Positions 26,204-33,940 of a DNA stretch of 64,000 bases are shown piece after piece. Both the position numbers and the translations under genes were made by a program. The notes beneath the pieces are model-generated. The model searched no databases. It saw nothing but the letters and a program-made list of their open reading frames with translations, and had not been told where the DNA came from. Position 1 is the stretch's first letter, and each line of letters opens with the position of its first letter. Origin of the DNA: Cyclonatronum proteinivorum (GTDB taxonomy: Bacteria > Bacteroidota > Rhodothermia > Balneolales > Cyclonatronaceae); the NCBI RefSeq assembly GCF_003353065.1, contig NZ_CP027806.1, positions 3,554,501-3,618,500 of the forward strand, written 5' to 3'.

Positions 26204-27907
26204 ATGACCAACTTTTCTCTTTGCCGAATCTTTCTTTGGATACTCTTCATAAGTAGCTTTACATTCCTCTTCTCCTGCAGCAGTCCCGACCAATCCCCCG
26301 ATCTCATCATCACGAATGCGCACATCGTTACGGTTGATGAAAGCCTGCCTGAGGCGGAGGCACTTGCCGTTCGGAACGGGATCATCATCGCCGTTGGCGA
26401 TGCCGGCAGCATATCAGAAATGGCCGGGCGCGACACAGAAATTATTGACGCCGGGGGACGCCTTCTTACCCCCGGTTTCATTGACGCGCATGCGCATTTT
26501 TGGGGCGTCGGAAGCCTTCGGCTGCAGCTCGATTTGTTGGGCAAGCCGAGCTGGCAGAGTATTGTGGACGCGGTTGCCGCGGCCGTCGAGCAGGCCGAGC
26601 CGGGCGACCTGATCGTAGGGCGCGGCTGGCATCAAAACGACTGGCTGGAAGCGCCGGCGCGCATGATCGGAGACCTTCCCCATCACGAAAAGCTGAGCGC
26701 GGTTTCCCCGAACAATCCGGTGATTCTCACGCATGCGAGCGGGCACATGACCTTCGCAAATGCGTACGCAATGCAGGTGTTAGGTATCACTTCAGATACA
26801 GCTGACCCCGCAGGTGGCGAAATCGTACGCGAAGTAAACGGCGATCCCGCGGGGCCGTTTCGTCAGCGGGCTTCCAACTTGCTCGCGCCCCTGCGCAATA
26901 ACTGGGAGCCGGATATGGCGGAAGTCGTTCGCATGGCCGAGCGCGAAGCCCTGGGGCTGGGTATCACTACTTTTGGTGACGCCGGTACCCCGGTCCATCA
27001 TATTCGCGAAATGATGCGGGTACATCGCGAAGACCCGCTTATGGTTCGGCTGCACCTGATGGTCCGCGACCGCACCGAAGTGATGACCGAAGCCCTGCCC
27101 GAGCTCGCAGGGGCTATTGAGGGCGATCCGTTTTTTCGGGTGAGCGGTATCAAACGCGCGATTGACGGTGCACTGGGCACGCATGGCGCCTGGATGCTTG
27201 AGCCTTATGCCGACAACCCGGGCACAACGGGCTTCAACACAACGCCGCTTGAAACCATCCGCGAGGCCGGTGAACTGGCGCTCGAGCACGGCCTGCAACT
27301 GGCCGTTCACGCTATCGGCGACCGCGGCAACCGGGAGGCCCTTGACCTGTACGAAGCGCTCTTTGAAGAGCACGGGGTGTATGGTCCTTACCTGCGCTGG
27401 CGCATAGAGCACGCGCAGAACCTGCACCCCGACGATGTGCCGCGCTTCAGTCAGCTCGGCGTGATCGCTTCCATGCAGGGCGTGCACGCAACTTCAGACG
27501 GACCCTGGGTTGCGCAGCGGATTTCGGAAGCAAGGGCGCAGCGCGGCGCGTACGTCTGGCGCACCTTGCTGGATAGCGGCGCAGTGATCATTAATGGTAC
27601 GGATGCACCGGTTGAGCGTCTCAACCCTATGCACAGCTTCCACAGCTCGGTAACCCGCCTTATGCCGACCGGAGACGTGTTTTTCAGCGAACAGGTTATG
27701 ACCCGTGAAGAAGCCCTGCGCAGCTATACGCTCGACAGCGCATACGGGATCTTCCGCGAACATGATCTCGGCTCACTTACCCCGGGAAAACTCGCTGATT
27801 TTGTAGTCTGGGATGGTGATTTTATGCGGGGTGATGCAGATGCCATTCGCGACATCCTGCCGGTGATGACCTTCGTGGGTGGTGAACTTGTCTTTGAAGC
27901 TGAGTAA
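26204..27907 (+). CDS. Amidohydrolase-family lipoprotein, YtcJ-like
   Basis: A metal-dependent hydrolase (amidohydrolase 3 family) anchored as a lipoprotein. The signal peptide ends in LFSCSSPD with a lipobox cysteine near residue 25. The body begins DLIITNAHIVTVDESLPEAEALAVRNGIIIAVG, the beta-sandwich typical of the superfamily. GFIDAHAHFWGVG is the first metal motif, LAVHAIGDRGNREALDLYE and RIEHAQNL carry further His ligands, and INGTDAPVERLNP carries the Asp. At 567 residues it matches YtcJ-like proteins, whose natural substrates are unknown. A strong terminator follows. Confidence 0.9.
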   Translation: MTNFSLCRIFLWILFISSFTFLFSCSSPDQSPDLIITNAHIVTVDESLPEAEALAVRNGIIIAVGDAGSISEMAGRDTEIIDAGGRLLTPGFIDAHAHFWGVGSLRLQLDLLGKPSWQSIVDAVAAAVEQAEPGDLIVGRGWHQNDWLEAPARMIGDLPHHEKLSAVSPNNPVILTHASGHMTFANAYAMQVLGITSDTADPAGGEIVREVNGDPAGPFRQRASNLLAPLRNNWEPDMAEVVRMAEREALGLGITTFGDAGTPVHHIREMMRVHREDPLMVRLHLMVRDRTEVMTEALPELAGAIEGDPFFRVSGIKRAIDGALGTHGAWMLEPYADNPGTTGFNTTPLETIREAGELALEHGLQLAVHAIGDRGNREALDLYEALFEEHGVYGPYLRWRIEHAQNLHPDDVPRFSQLGVIASMQGVHATSDGPWVAQRISEARAQRGAYVWRTLLDSGAVIINGTDAPVERLNPMHSFHSSVTRLMPTGDVFFSEQVMTREEALRSYTLDSAYGIFREHDLGSLTPGKLADFVVWDGDFMRGDADAIRDILPVMTFVGGELVFEAE

Positions 27908-27929
27908 ACCCAAAACAAACTTATTTTAG

Positions 27930-27982
27930 CCAGGATTACCCGGAGCACGCAGGACAGGCTCCGGGTAATTCTGGTTTTTTTT
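27930..27982 (+). terminator. Intrinsic terminator after the amidohydrolase gene
   Basis: CCAG, one mismatch, then ATTACCCGGAGC (27935-27946) pairs with GCTCCGGGTAAT (27958-27969) and CTGG, followed by eight T. Confidence 0.85.
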
Positions 27983-27987
27983 GCATT

Positions 27988-28040
27988 CGGGACACAGGGT
28001 TTGCACCCTGTGCTTTGGTATGCCGCGCTTTCAGCGCTGT
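27988..28040 (+). repeat. Two-hairpin intergenic repeat, first copy
   Basis: CACAGGGT-TTGC-ACCCTGTG (27993-28012) is followed by CTTTG and a second small hairpin GCGCT-TTC-AGCGC (28025-28037) after TGCC. A related unit lies in opposite orientation at 28158-28206. Repeats with a GCCCCAGCGGGGCGGCA core are, from memory, common between genes in many Bacteroidota and relatives. Confidence 0.6.
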
Positions 28041-28157
28041 TGTATGATGTTGGCAATTTTGGACGATTAGTTTTGTATCCGAATCTATTTTTTTACCGCT
28101 TCTTCAAAATTTCGCAAACTCAGCTTTTTCAACTCGGTCCGCCATAAGATTAATGAA

Positions 28158-28206
28158 AAAAGCCCCAGCGGGGCGGCAAAGCACAGCCCGGGGGACAACC
28201 CCTGTT
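28158..28206 (-). repeat. Two-hairpin intergenic repeat, second copy, inverted
   Basis: GCCCC-AGC-GGGGC (28162-28174) is followed by GGCAAAGCACAG and CCCGGGG-GACAA-CCCC. Read on the minus strand the order is hairpin, TGTGCTTTG, CCGCCCC hairpin, matching the unit at 27988-28040. Confidence 0.6.
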
Positions 28207-28258
28207 TTGAGTTGCACAGAAATGGGTCGAAAAAAACGCCTGGTATGCAGCCAAATCG

Positions 28259-28296
28259 GGATCGGGCCCTCTGCGATGGTACAGAGGGCCCGATCC
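28259..28296 (-). terminator. Strong hairpin after the GH57 gene
   Basis: GGATCGGGCCCTCTG (28259-28273) pairs perfectly with its complement at 28282-28296 over an eight-base loop, starting a few bases past the GH57 stop codon. The T-run on the minus strand comes about 20 bases later, so it may act as a 3' stabiliser rather than a classic terminator. Confidence 0.65.
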
Positions 28297-28301
28297 GTGG
28301 A

Positions 28302-30869
28302 TTATTTGAGAAGCGTCATTTTGCGGGTTTCGGTGTAACTGCCGGCCCGCAGGCGGTAGAGGTAGATCCCACTTGAGAGGCTGCTGCCGTCGAAATGATG
28401 CTGATGGGTTCCGGCATGGCGGTGCTCGTCAGCGATGAGGGTTGCGACCCGCTGCCCCTGCAGGTTGAAGACTTCGAGGCTGACTTCAGCCGCTTCCGGC
28501 AGCTGATAACTGATTACGGTAACGGGGTTAAAGGGATTGGGATAATTTTGATGGAGGCGGAAGGCCAGCGGGTTTTCCGAGACCGGCTCTGTTGCCGTCG
28601 GTACCGCGATGCTGATGAAATAATCCTGCCCGTTGTTGTTATCCCAGCTGTCGTTGTCATAATTGATGACGAAGGATATATTCTGCACTTCCTGCGCCGG
28701 GTTGTTAAACGGGCCAAACTGCAGCTGCAGTGAACCGTCATCGAGCTGCGTGAGCGGGGTTTGCACCGCAGGACCTGTGCCCCCAAAAAGAAAGGTGCCG
28801 TCAGGCCAGTAGGCTTCGATCGGCTGATTCCAGGTGTTTACGCCCCAGTGCAGGCGTCCGGTCGTGGGGGCGTTGGTGATGGTAAGGGTGATGACATCAT
28901 CAACGGATGGCTGTGCCGGTTCTATCACGATGGGGCCGTCCGGATCAGGACCCGGGCCGGGACCGCCGCCCTGCGTTTGTCCGACCCAGACATGCTGAAT
29001 CAGGGACCGGCTCACATTGCCGTGCACATCGGCGGCTTCGACGTAGTAATCAACCATGACCTCAGAAAGGCCGGTGATGGTTGCGCGGAATTCCTCGGCT
29101 TTGTGCAGGGGCACCGGGTTGGTTATAGACGGGATAAAGGTGCCGGACATCTCCAGGGTTTCCCACTCGCCTACGCCCGCACCGCCCGCGAAGGTGAGGT
29201 TTGCGTTGCTGATGCCGGGGCTTTCCGATACCCGGTAGCGTAAATGCACATAATCAAGGCCGCTCAGATCGAACACGTAGGTCCAGATGTCGAAATCGGA
29301 GGGCATCACGCCCTGACTGTCCCACTCGATGCCGCCGGGATTGTAGGGGGTACGCTGCGGCAGAAAGATGGAGGGCGGGGTTTGGTCCGGGCCGTTTTGT
29401 ACCACGCTGAGCGCTTTCTCAACGGCCTGATTGGCTGCACGCGAAGGGTGGGAATCCCACATTTCAGTGCCATCCCAGTACCAGTAGTCGGAAGCCTGTC
29501 CGTTAAGGTAGAACTCCCATGCACGGCGGGTATCCGGGTGATTGGGGTTAATTTGCGCCGCGGTGCGCACGAAGTTTTGGGCGGCGGTCATCACGCCCCA
29601 GCTGTTGCGGTCGGGGCTGTAAGGGCCGTCTGCGCCGGGGTAGCTGCCCGGATCGCCCAGCCATTTCTTAAACTCAGGATCGCCGGCGTCTGCGCCCAGC
29701 CAGCTGCCGTCCTGCACATGGATGACATCGCTCGGGTTGGGCGGATAGCGGTCGAGATAATCCTGAATAGTGGTAACCACAAAGCGCTCCGGGTTTTGCT
29801 GCAGCCAGTTCACCATGTTCTGGAAATTGTGGTTGTAATAGCTCTCGCTGCCGCCGCCGTGATTGTCGCCGTCGTGGTGCAGCACCAACAGTATGGGATG
29901 GTTGGGGTCGGTGTTGAAAGCTTCGAACTGACTCATCACGTGCTCATACTGCAGGGCTCCGAAGCCGCCGCGGCCGTCCTCTTCGCCGAGATAGCGGGAG
30001 GCGGGAACGGCGATGATGCGGCTTTCCTCGCCGGTTTCGGGATTGGTAAAGGATACGAAGCGCGGCTGATGTGCCCACTGCATGGAAACGGGCGTAGGGG
30101 CCCAGAGGCCGCTGAGCTGCTGCCAGTCGCCGGGGTTGGGGTTGCGTACATCGGCCCGGTTGGGACGCTTCACCCCGGAGGCGTCGCCCAGCGGGGCGCC
30201 CTCCGATGCCCGCTCGAAGTGCAGGTTATCGACGATCACCCACTCGAAGCCCTCGTCAACCAGCGCAGGGATGATGCGGGGCGAGAAAGCGGTCTCCGGC
30301 GGAAAGATGCCGCGGCTGTATTCGCCGGGGAAATATTCGGCCATAATCTCACGGTGCCACTGGATCTGACGGCGGATATCGTCATAATCCGTAAGCGCCA
30401 TGAGCGGATGATGGTAGCCGAAGCCGGTCATATCAATGCGGGGGTTGCCCATGGATGTCTGCTGTGCAATAGCGCCCAGCCAGGGTGCGCGCCAGTTCTG
30501 AAATCCCCAGCCCGCCTGTCGGGCGGCCTCCAGGTTTTCGATCAGTGATCCCGAAAAGCTGACCTGCGCACCAAAATGCGGCATACCGGCGCTGATGCCT
30601 TTTTGTACCGCGTTGGCCGGCCAGGTGGTGTAGGGACCGGTTCGGGACGTATGCACTTCCTTTAGCGAAAAACTGTATGCGCCCCGCGCTTCGGTTTCGA
30701 CCACGCTTTCATACGGCCAGTAAATTGGCTGATGCATGTGCCAGTGGAAGGCGATGTAAATCGGCGGATTCTCCTGCTGCGGCACTTCTGCCTGCTGAGC
30801 GCCGGCTTCCGCAAAACCAAAGATGGCTGCTAACATACAGCTCCCCAACACCCTGCTCCATTTTTTCAT
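28302..30869 (-). CDS. Secreted GH57-like glycoside hydrolase with C-terminal sorting domain
   Basis: Predicted to act on alpha-glucans outside the cell. From the ATG at 30869 the protein has 855 residues; an AGGAG Shine-Dalgarno seven bases upstream decides this start over an upstream ATG at 30998. The signal peptide ends AEAGAQ. The GH57 catalytic barrel begins with AFHWHMHQPIYWPYE and has the likely nucleophile glutamate in GIFPPETAFSPRIIPAL and a later LVLHHDGDNHGG. Carbohydrate-binding-like beta domains follow, then an [10 protein letters not shown] sorting domain ending with GIYLYRL and TRKMTLLK, which sends proteins to the type IX secretion system. A LacI-type palindrome lies 42 bases upstream. 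The exact substrate is unclear. Confidence 0.88.
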   Translation of the reverse strand: MKKWSRVLGSCMLAAIFGFAEAGAQQAEVPQQENPPIYIAFHWHMHQPIYWPYESVVETEARGAYSFSLKEVHTSRTGPYTTWPANAVQKGISAGMPHFGAQVSFSGSLIENLEAARQAGWGFQNWRAPWLGAIAQQTSMGNPRIDMTGFGYHHPLMALTDYDDIRRQIQWHREIMAEYFPGEYSRGIFPPETAFSPRIIPALVDEGFEWVIVDNLHFERASEGAPLGDASGVKRPNRADVRNPNPGDWQQLSGLWAPTPVSMQWAHQPRFVSFTNPETGEESRIIAVPASRYLGEEDGRGGFGALQYEHVMSQFEAFNTDPNHPILLVLHHDGDNHGGGSESYYNHNFQNMVNWLQQNPERFVVTTIQDYLDRYPPNPSDVIHVQDGSWLGADAGDPEFKKWLGDPGSYPGADGPYSPDRNSWGVMTAAQNFVRTAAQINPNHPDTRRAWEFYLNGQASDYWYWDGTEMWDSHPSRAANQAVEKALSVVQNGPDQTPPSIFLPQRTPYNPGGIEWDSQGVMPSDFDIWTYVFDLSGLDYVHLRYRVSESPGISNANLTFAGGAGVGEWETLEMSGTFIPSITNPVPLHKAEEFRATITGLSEVMVDYYVEAADVHGNVSRSLIQHVWVGQTQGGGPGPGPDPDGPIVIEPAQPSVDDVITLTITNAPTTGRLHWGVNTWNQPIEAYWPDGTFLFGGTGPAVQTPLTQLDDGSLQLQFGPFNNPAQEVQNISFVINYDNDSWDNNNGQDYFISIAVPTATEPVSENPLAFRLHQNYPNPFNPVTVISYQLPEAAEVSLEVFNLQGQRVATLIADEHRHAGTHQHHFDGSSLSSGIYLYRLRAGSYTETRKMTLLK

Positions 30870-30910
30870 AGCTGAACTCCTGATTTCATGTGTCTGATTT
30901 CTGCACCAAT

Positions 30911-30928
30911 TTTGTAAGCGCTTACAAA
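30911..30928. promoter_or_regulatory. LacI-family operator before the GH57 gene
   Basis: TTTGTAAGCGCTTACAAA is a perfect 18-bp palindrome with the central CG and AAGCGCTT core typical of LacI/GalR-family operators. It ends 42 bases before the GH57 ATG, where a repressor would block transcription or its start. No LacI-type regulator gene is in the window. Confidence 0.75.
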
Positions 30929-31009
30929 TTAAGATACAAAAAGCCGCTGAAATGGCAGCATACAATCTTACGGAGACCTGCACCCCGCGTCCCTGCATGT
31001 TCAGCTTTT

Positions 31010-31098
31010 GTTTTTTTTGGGGAAAACTCCGTGCACATCACTGTTTTTCGTGACAGGTCCAATATCCCAAACCTGCGGCAAAGGCGTTGCTTTTTTTT
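31010..31098 (+). repeat. Dispersed 56-nt stem element, copy B
   Basis: TTTGGG at 31016-31021, AAACTCCGTGCACATCA, a weak CAC/GTG inner hairpin, CCCAAA at 31066-31071, then after 15 bases TTGC and an eight-T run. Arm-to-arm span is 56 bases. Confidence 0.75.
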
Positions 31099-31405
31099 GC
31101 AGGCTCTTCGCAGTATGAGGCTGTTTCGCACGAAAAGAAATTTGTTCTACCCCACTGCGCTTTGAATCATTTTTGATGGGTAAACATTCAGAAAAACTCC
31201 CTTATGCCACTATTTGCAAGGTCCGGCCTGAGCGAGCGAGCGTAACACGCTTTACCCGGATTGTCTGCGACAAAACAAAGCTGCTTACCGGGCGAATAGG
31301 CTCCCGCAAGCTTAAATGTACCCGCTGACCGCAAACCGCGTGAAAGAGTAAACTTCGCCTTGCCCGTGAACCAATTTTTCAGCGCACAAAGCGGGTTGAA
31401 CATCC

Positions 31406-31490
31406 AAAAAGCAAGGGATTCAAATTATGATTTGGGAGCGCTGAGCTGCCACGAAAGACCGTGATGCTCTCGGGATTTCCCCCAAAAAAA
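31406..31490 (-). repeat. Dispersed 56-nt stem element, copy D
   Basis: Read on the minus strand: T-run, TTTGGG (complement at 31481-31486), ATCACGGTCTTTCGTGGCAG with the inner CACG/CGTG hairpin, CCCAAA (complement at 31431-31436), then CTTGC and T-run. The span is again 56 bases. It is inverted relative to copy B in the same gap. Confidence 0.75.
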
Positions 31491-31605
31491 TAAAGCCTTG
31501 CACTGCTACGGCGTTGCACACAGGGCACCTGTGTTTAGCTGCCCCCCCTTCGGACTTTGTGCGGCAACATGGTTTTTATCGGTCAAACGGGGGTTTTCAG
31601 GTTTG

Positions 31606-33153
31606 CTATTTTACAAGCTGCATTTGCCTGCTTCGGACCTGTCCGCCTATCTGAAGTTTGTACACATAGGTGCCGGAGCTTAGGGCATACCTTGACGGAT
31701 CAAAAACAAGCTGCTGCATGCCCGCCGCAACCGGCCCGTTGTAGAGCGTTGCGACGCGCTGACCGCCGGTATTGAACAGTTCGAGCCGTAGGGGTTTTTG
31801 GTTGTACTCATCAGGCACCATGAAGCGTATGACGGTGCCGGCGTTGAAGGGGTTGGGGTAGTTCTGATAGAGAAAAATGCCTTCGGGCAGGGCTTCACGG
31901 CCCGGCAAAACCGGCATGCCGTCTTCAAGCGGTATGCGCTGTTCAAAGCTGTCGATGATCTGATAGTGCTCGTTTCTTGCGGTTACCATGCGGGTGTCGG
32001 GCAACAGCAACAGGTGCCAGTAGTGATGATCGTCGGTGACTTTTTCGAGCCACCAGCGCTGCCGGATGTCGTTTGCCCGGCGTGTTGATACGCCCCATGA
32101 GCCATCCCCGACATACACCACACCGGTCGGGTCAACCTGATTCATGCGAATGGGTTTGGTGCGCTTGAAGGTGTGATCGTGGTTTTCGAAGGCAAGCTGA
32201 ATGCCGTGCTGTTCGAACAGCGGAACCCAGTGATCGCGCACCTGCTGCGAATGTGCGTTGGTGAGCGGACGGAATGAAGGCCATGCCGGCACATGATAGA
32301 CCGGAAATACGTGCGGCACGTCGCGGAGCCGTTCGAGCTCCGCGCGCAGCCACTCCCGCTGCGGCCCGTCTATGCGGCTCGTATGGTTGGTATCGAGCAT
32401 GATGAGGCTGAGGTAGTCGCCGGCGTCGAGGGTGAACCAGGCCCGTTTATCGGGAAGGTTGAAGAAGGTGAAATAAAGGGGCGCAAGCCCGGGGTCGGTT
32501 CCGTATCCGCCCACTACTTCATGGTTGCCGATACCCGGTACAAAAGGAACCATTCTGCCGTCGGGGGTCACCATGTGTTCCATCCACACCCGGAAAAGTT
32601 CGAGCCACCGCCAGACTTTTTCCGGGTTGCCGTCGGCGTAAGCCCAGTCGCCGCCTATGGCTGCGAGCATGGGGTTATCGCGGGCAGCCGCTGCTGTTAC
32701 GGGTGTCATGAGCGCGGCATTGTGGAACAGATCTCCGCCGCTCACGATACTGAGCGGGGCGTCGAGGGTTTTTGGCAGGGTCTGAAAGCTGAATACCGGG
32801 CTGTCTGCTCCGGCTGAGAACCGGATTTCGTAGCGGGTGTCGGGGCGAAGCTGTGTGAGGTGCACTTCCCGCAGCACGCGGCTTATGCCCGGAACTGCGG
32901 CATTTCGCGTAAACCCGTGCGAGACCCATGCCGTGTCTCCGGCTTTGCGGTATTCAAAGTTTACCGCTGCGGACGCGCGCGTAATGACGGCTATGTGAAT
33001 TTCCGTGAGCGGATCGGTGATAAAATAGCTGTACACAAGTTTATCGGTATCGGCGGATGGCGCGGCTTCGGCCATCGCATGGGCGGGTTTCGTGAGGCAT
33101 ACAGCTATCAGAATCAGCGCAGTAAGCACGCACCATTTTCGGAAAGTACTCAT
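31606..33153 (-). CDS. Purple-acid-phosphatase-like metallophosphoesterase with C-terminal sorting domain
   Basis: A secreted metallophosphoesterase, 515 residues. The signal peptide ends AHAMAEA. A fibronectin-like domain with LRPDTRYEIRFSAG precedes the catalytic domain, as in purple acid phosphatases. Metal-binding motifs visible are GGDLFH, GGDWAYADG, GIGNHE and ENHDHTF. The C-terminus has an NYPNPFNAGT sorting domain ending GTYVYKLQIGGQVRSRQMQLVK for type IX secretion. Unlike plant enzymes the first metal motif is GGD rather than GDxG. The natural substrate, whether phosphate ester or nucleotide, cannot be told. It is on the same strand as the GH57 gene but separated by about 740 bases of repeats. 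Confidence 0.87.
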   Translation of the reverse strand: MSTFRKWCVLTALILIAVCLTKPAHAMAEAAPSADTDKLVYSYFITDPLTEIHIAVITRASAAVNFEYRKAGDTAWVSHGFTRNAAVPGISRVLREVHLTQLRPDTRYEIRFSAGADSPVFSFQTLPKTLDAPLSIVSGGDLFHNAALMTPVTAAAARDNPMLAAIGGDWAYADGNPEKVWRWLELFRVWMEHMVTPDGRMVPFVPGIGNHEVVGGYGTDPGLAPLYFTFFNLPDKRAWFTLDAGDYLSLIMLDTNHTSRIDGPQREWLRAELERLRDVPHVFPVYHVPAWPSFRPLTNAHSQQVRDHWVPLFEQHGIQLAFENHDHTFKRTKPIRMNQVDPTGVVYVGDGSWGVSTRRANDIRQRWWLEKVTDDHHYWHLLLLPDTRMVTARNEHYQIIDSFEQRIPLEDGMPVLPGREALPEGIFLYQNYPNPFNAGTVIRFMVPDEYNQKPLRLELFNTGGQRVATLYNGPVAAGMQQLVFDPSRYALSSGTYVYKLQIGGQVRSRQMQLVK

Positions 33154-33285
33154 AGCCAGACCAAGGCTCAGGTAAGTGTTAATTAAACGTTTCAGTTCTT
33201 CAAAGTAGCTTAATATACCTAAAAAAGCGGTACCAATTGTTTTTGTGGTACTTGCAGAATTGAAGCTTAGCCGGTAATATGTGGC

Positions 33286-33852
33286 ATGACCATAACACCT
33301 GTTACCTACCTGAATCTTCCGAACGCCCTGTCGCTCAGCCGCCTGCTGGGCGTTCCTTTTTTATTCTGGCTGCTGTATGCCGGGGAGCTCAACACCTTTC
33401 TTGGTTTGTATGTCGCCCTGGGCCTTACGGACTTCCTGGACGGCAAGGCAGCCCGCTACCTGAAACAGGAGTCCGAGTTTGGCGCACACCTTGATGCCGC
33501 TGCCGATTTCGTGTTCTACCTTTCTTCGGCCTGGTTCTTTTATGTGCTCTTTCCGCATTATCTTGGGCCGAACATGCTGTATCTTCAGCTGCTGCTCGGG
33601 CTGTTTTTTTCGAGTATTGTGCTCTCTTTACTCAAATTCCGCAGGGTGCTGTTTCTGCATACCTGGCTGAGCAAGCTGGGCGGCGCTGCTATTTTCATTG
33701 CCATGATCGCTTCCTTTTTCATGGATACCACCCTTGTTTTCCGGGCTGTAATCCTGATTTATGCGATCGGCTTCACCGAAGTTATTCTTATCTATCTGAT
33801 TCACGGCGAGGTGCACCCGGATATCCGCAGCATTTTCAGGCCGCGTTTTTAG
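33286..33852 (+). CDS. CDP-alcohol phosphatidyltransferase family protein
   Basis: An integral membrane phospholipid-synthesis enzyme transferring a phosphatidyl group from CDP-diacylglycerol. The full family signature is present: TDFLDGKAARYLKQESEFGAHLDAAAD in pieces, that is D-x2-DG-x2-AR, then G-x3-D-x3-D, with four metal-binding Asp residues near residues 49-74. Five or six hydrophobic segments cover the rest of its 188 residues. Related to PgsA, but the acceptor alcohol (glycerol phosphate or another) is not determined by the motif. It opens a plus-strand run; the next gene starts 88 bases later. Confidence 0.88.
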   Translation: MTITPVTYLNLPNALSLSRLLGVPFLFWLLYAGELNTFLGLYVALGLTDFLDGKAARYLKQESEFGAHLDAAADFVFYLSSAWFFYVLFPHYLGPNMLYLQLLLGLFFSSIVLSLLKFRRVLFLHTWLSKLGGAAIFIAMIASFFMDTTLVFRAVILIYAIGFTEVILIYLIHGEVHPDIRSIFRPRF

Positions 33853-33940
33853 TGTTTCGGGGGATGGCTTCATCCCCTGACCGCAGTTTCACTCCCGCTT
33901 CATCTTTTTTTACCCTACTATTCATCAAGCTGCTTATTTC

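Larger units (their letters stand above)
30929..31605. other. Gene-free region between two secreted-protein genes
   Basis: About 680 bases. It holds stem-element copies B and D, facing each other about 310 bases apart, and near 31516-31560 a degenerate two-hairpin repeat (ACACAGG-GCA-CCTGTGT, then a TGCCCC part). The central ~300 bases contain a 71-codon minus-strand frame (31188-31403) with no recognisable protein. Confidence 0.55.

Noticed and set aside
29244-30548. 434-codon plus-strand frame opposite the GH57 gene
   Set aside because: The minus-strand product has a signal peptide, GH57 motifs and a sorting domain; the plus-strand one has none.
31188-31403. 71-codon minus-strand frame between stem-element copies B and D
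   Set aside because: No family pattern, no ribosome site, and the surrounding DNA is repetitive and non-coding in character.
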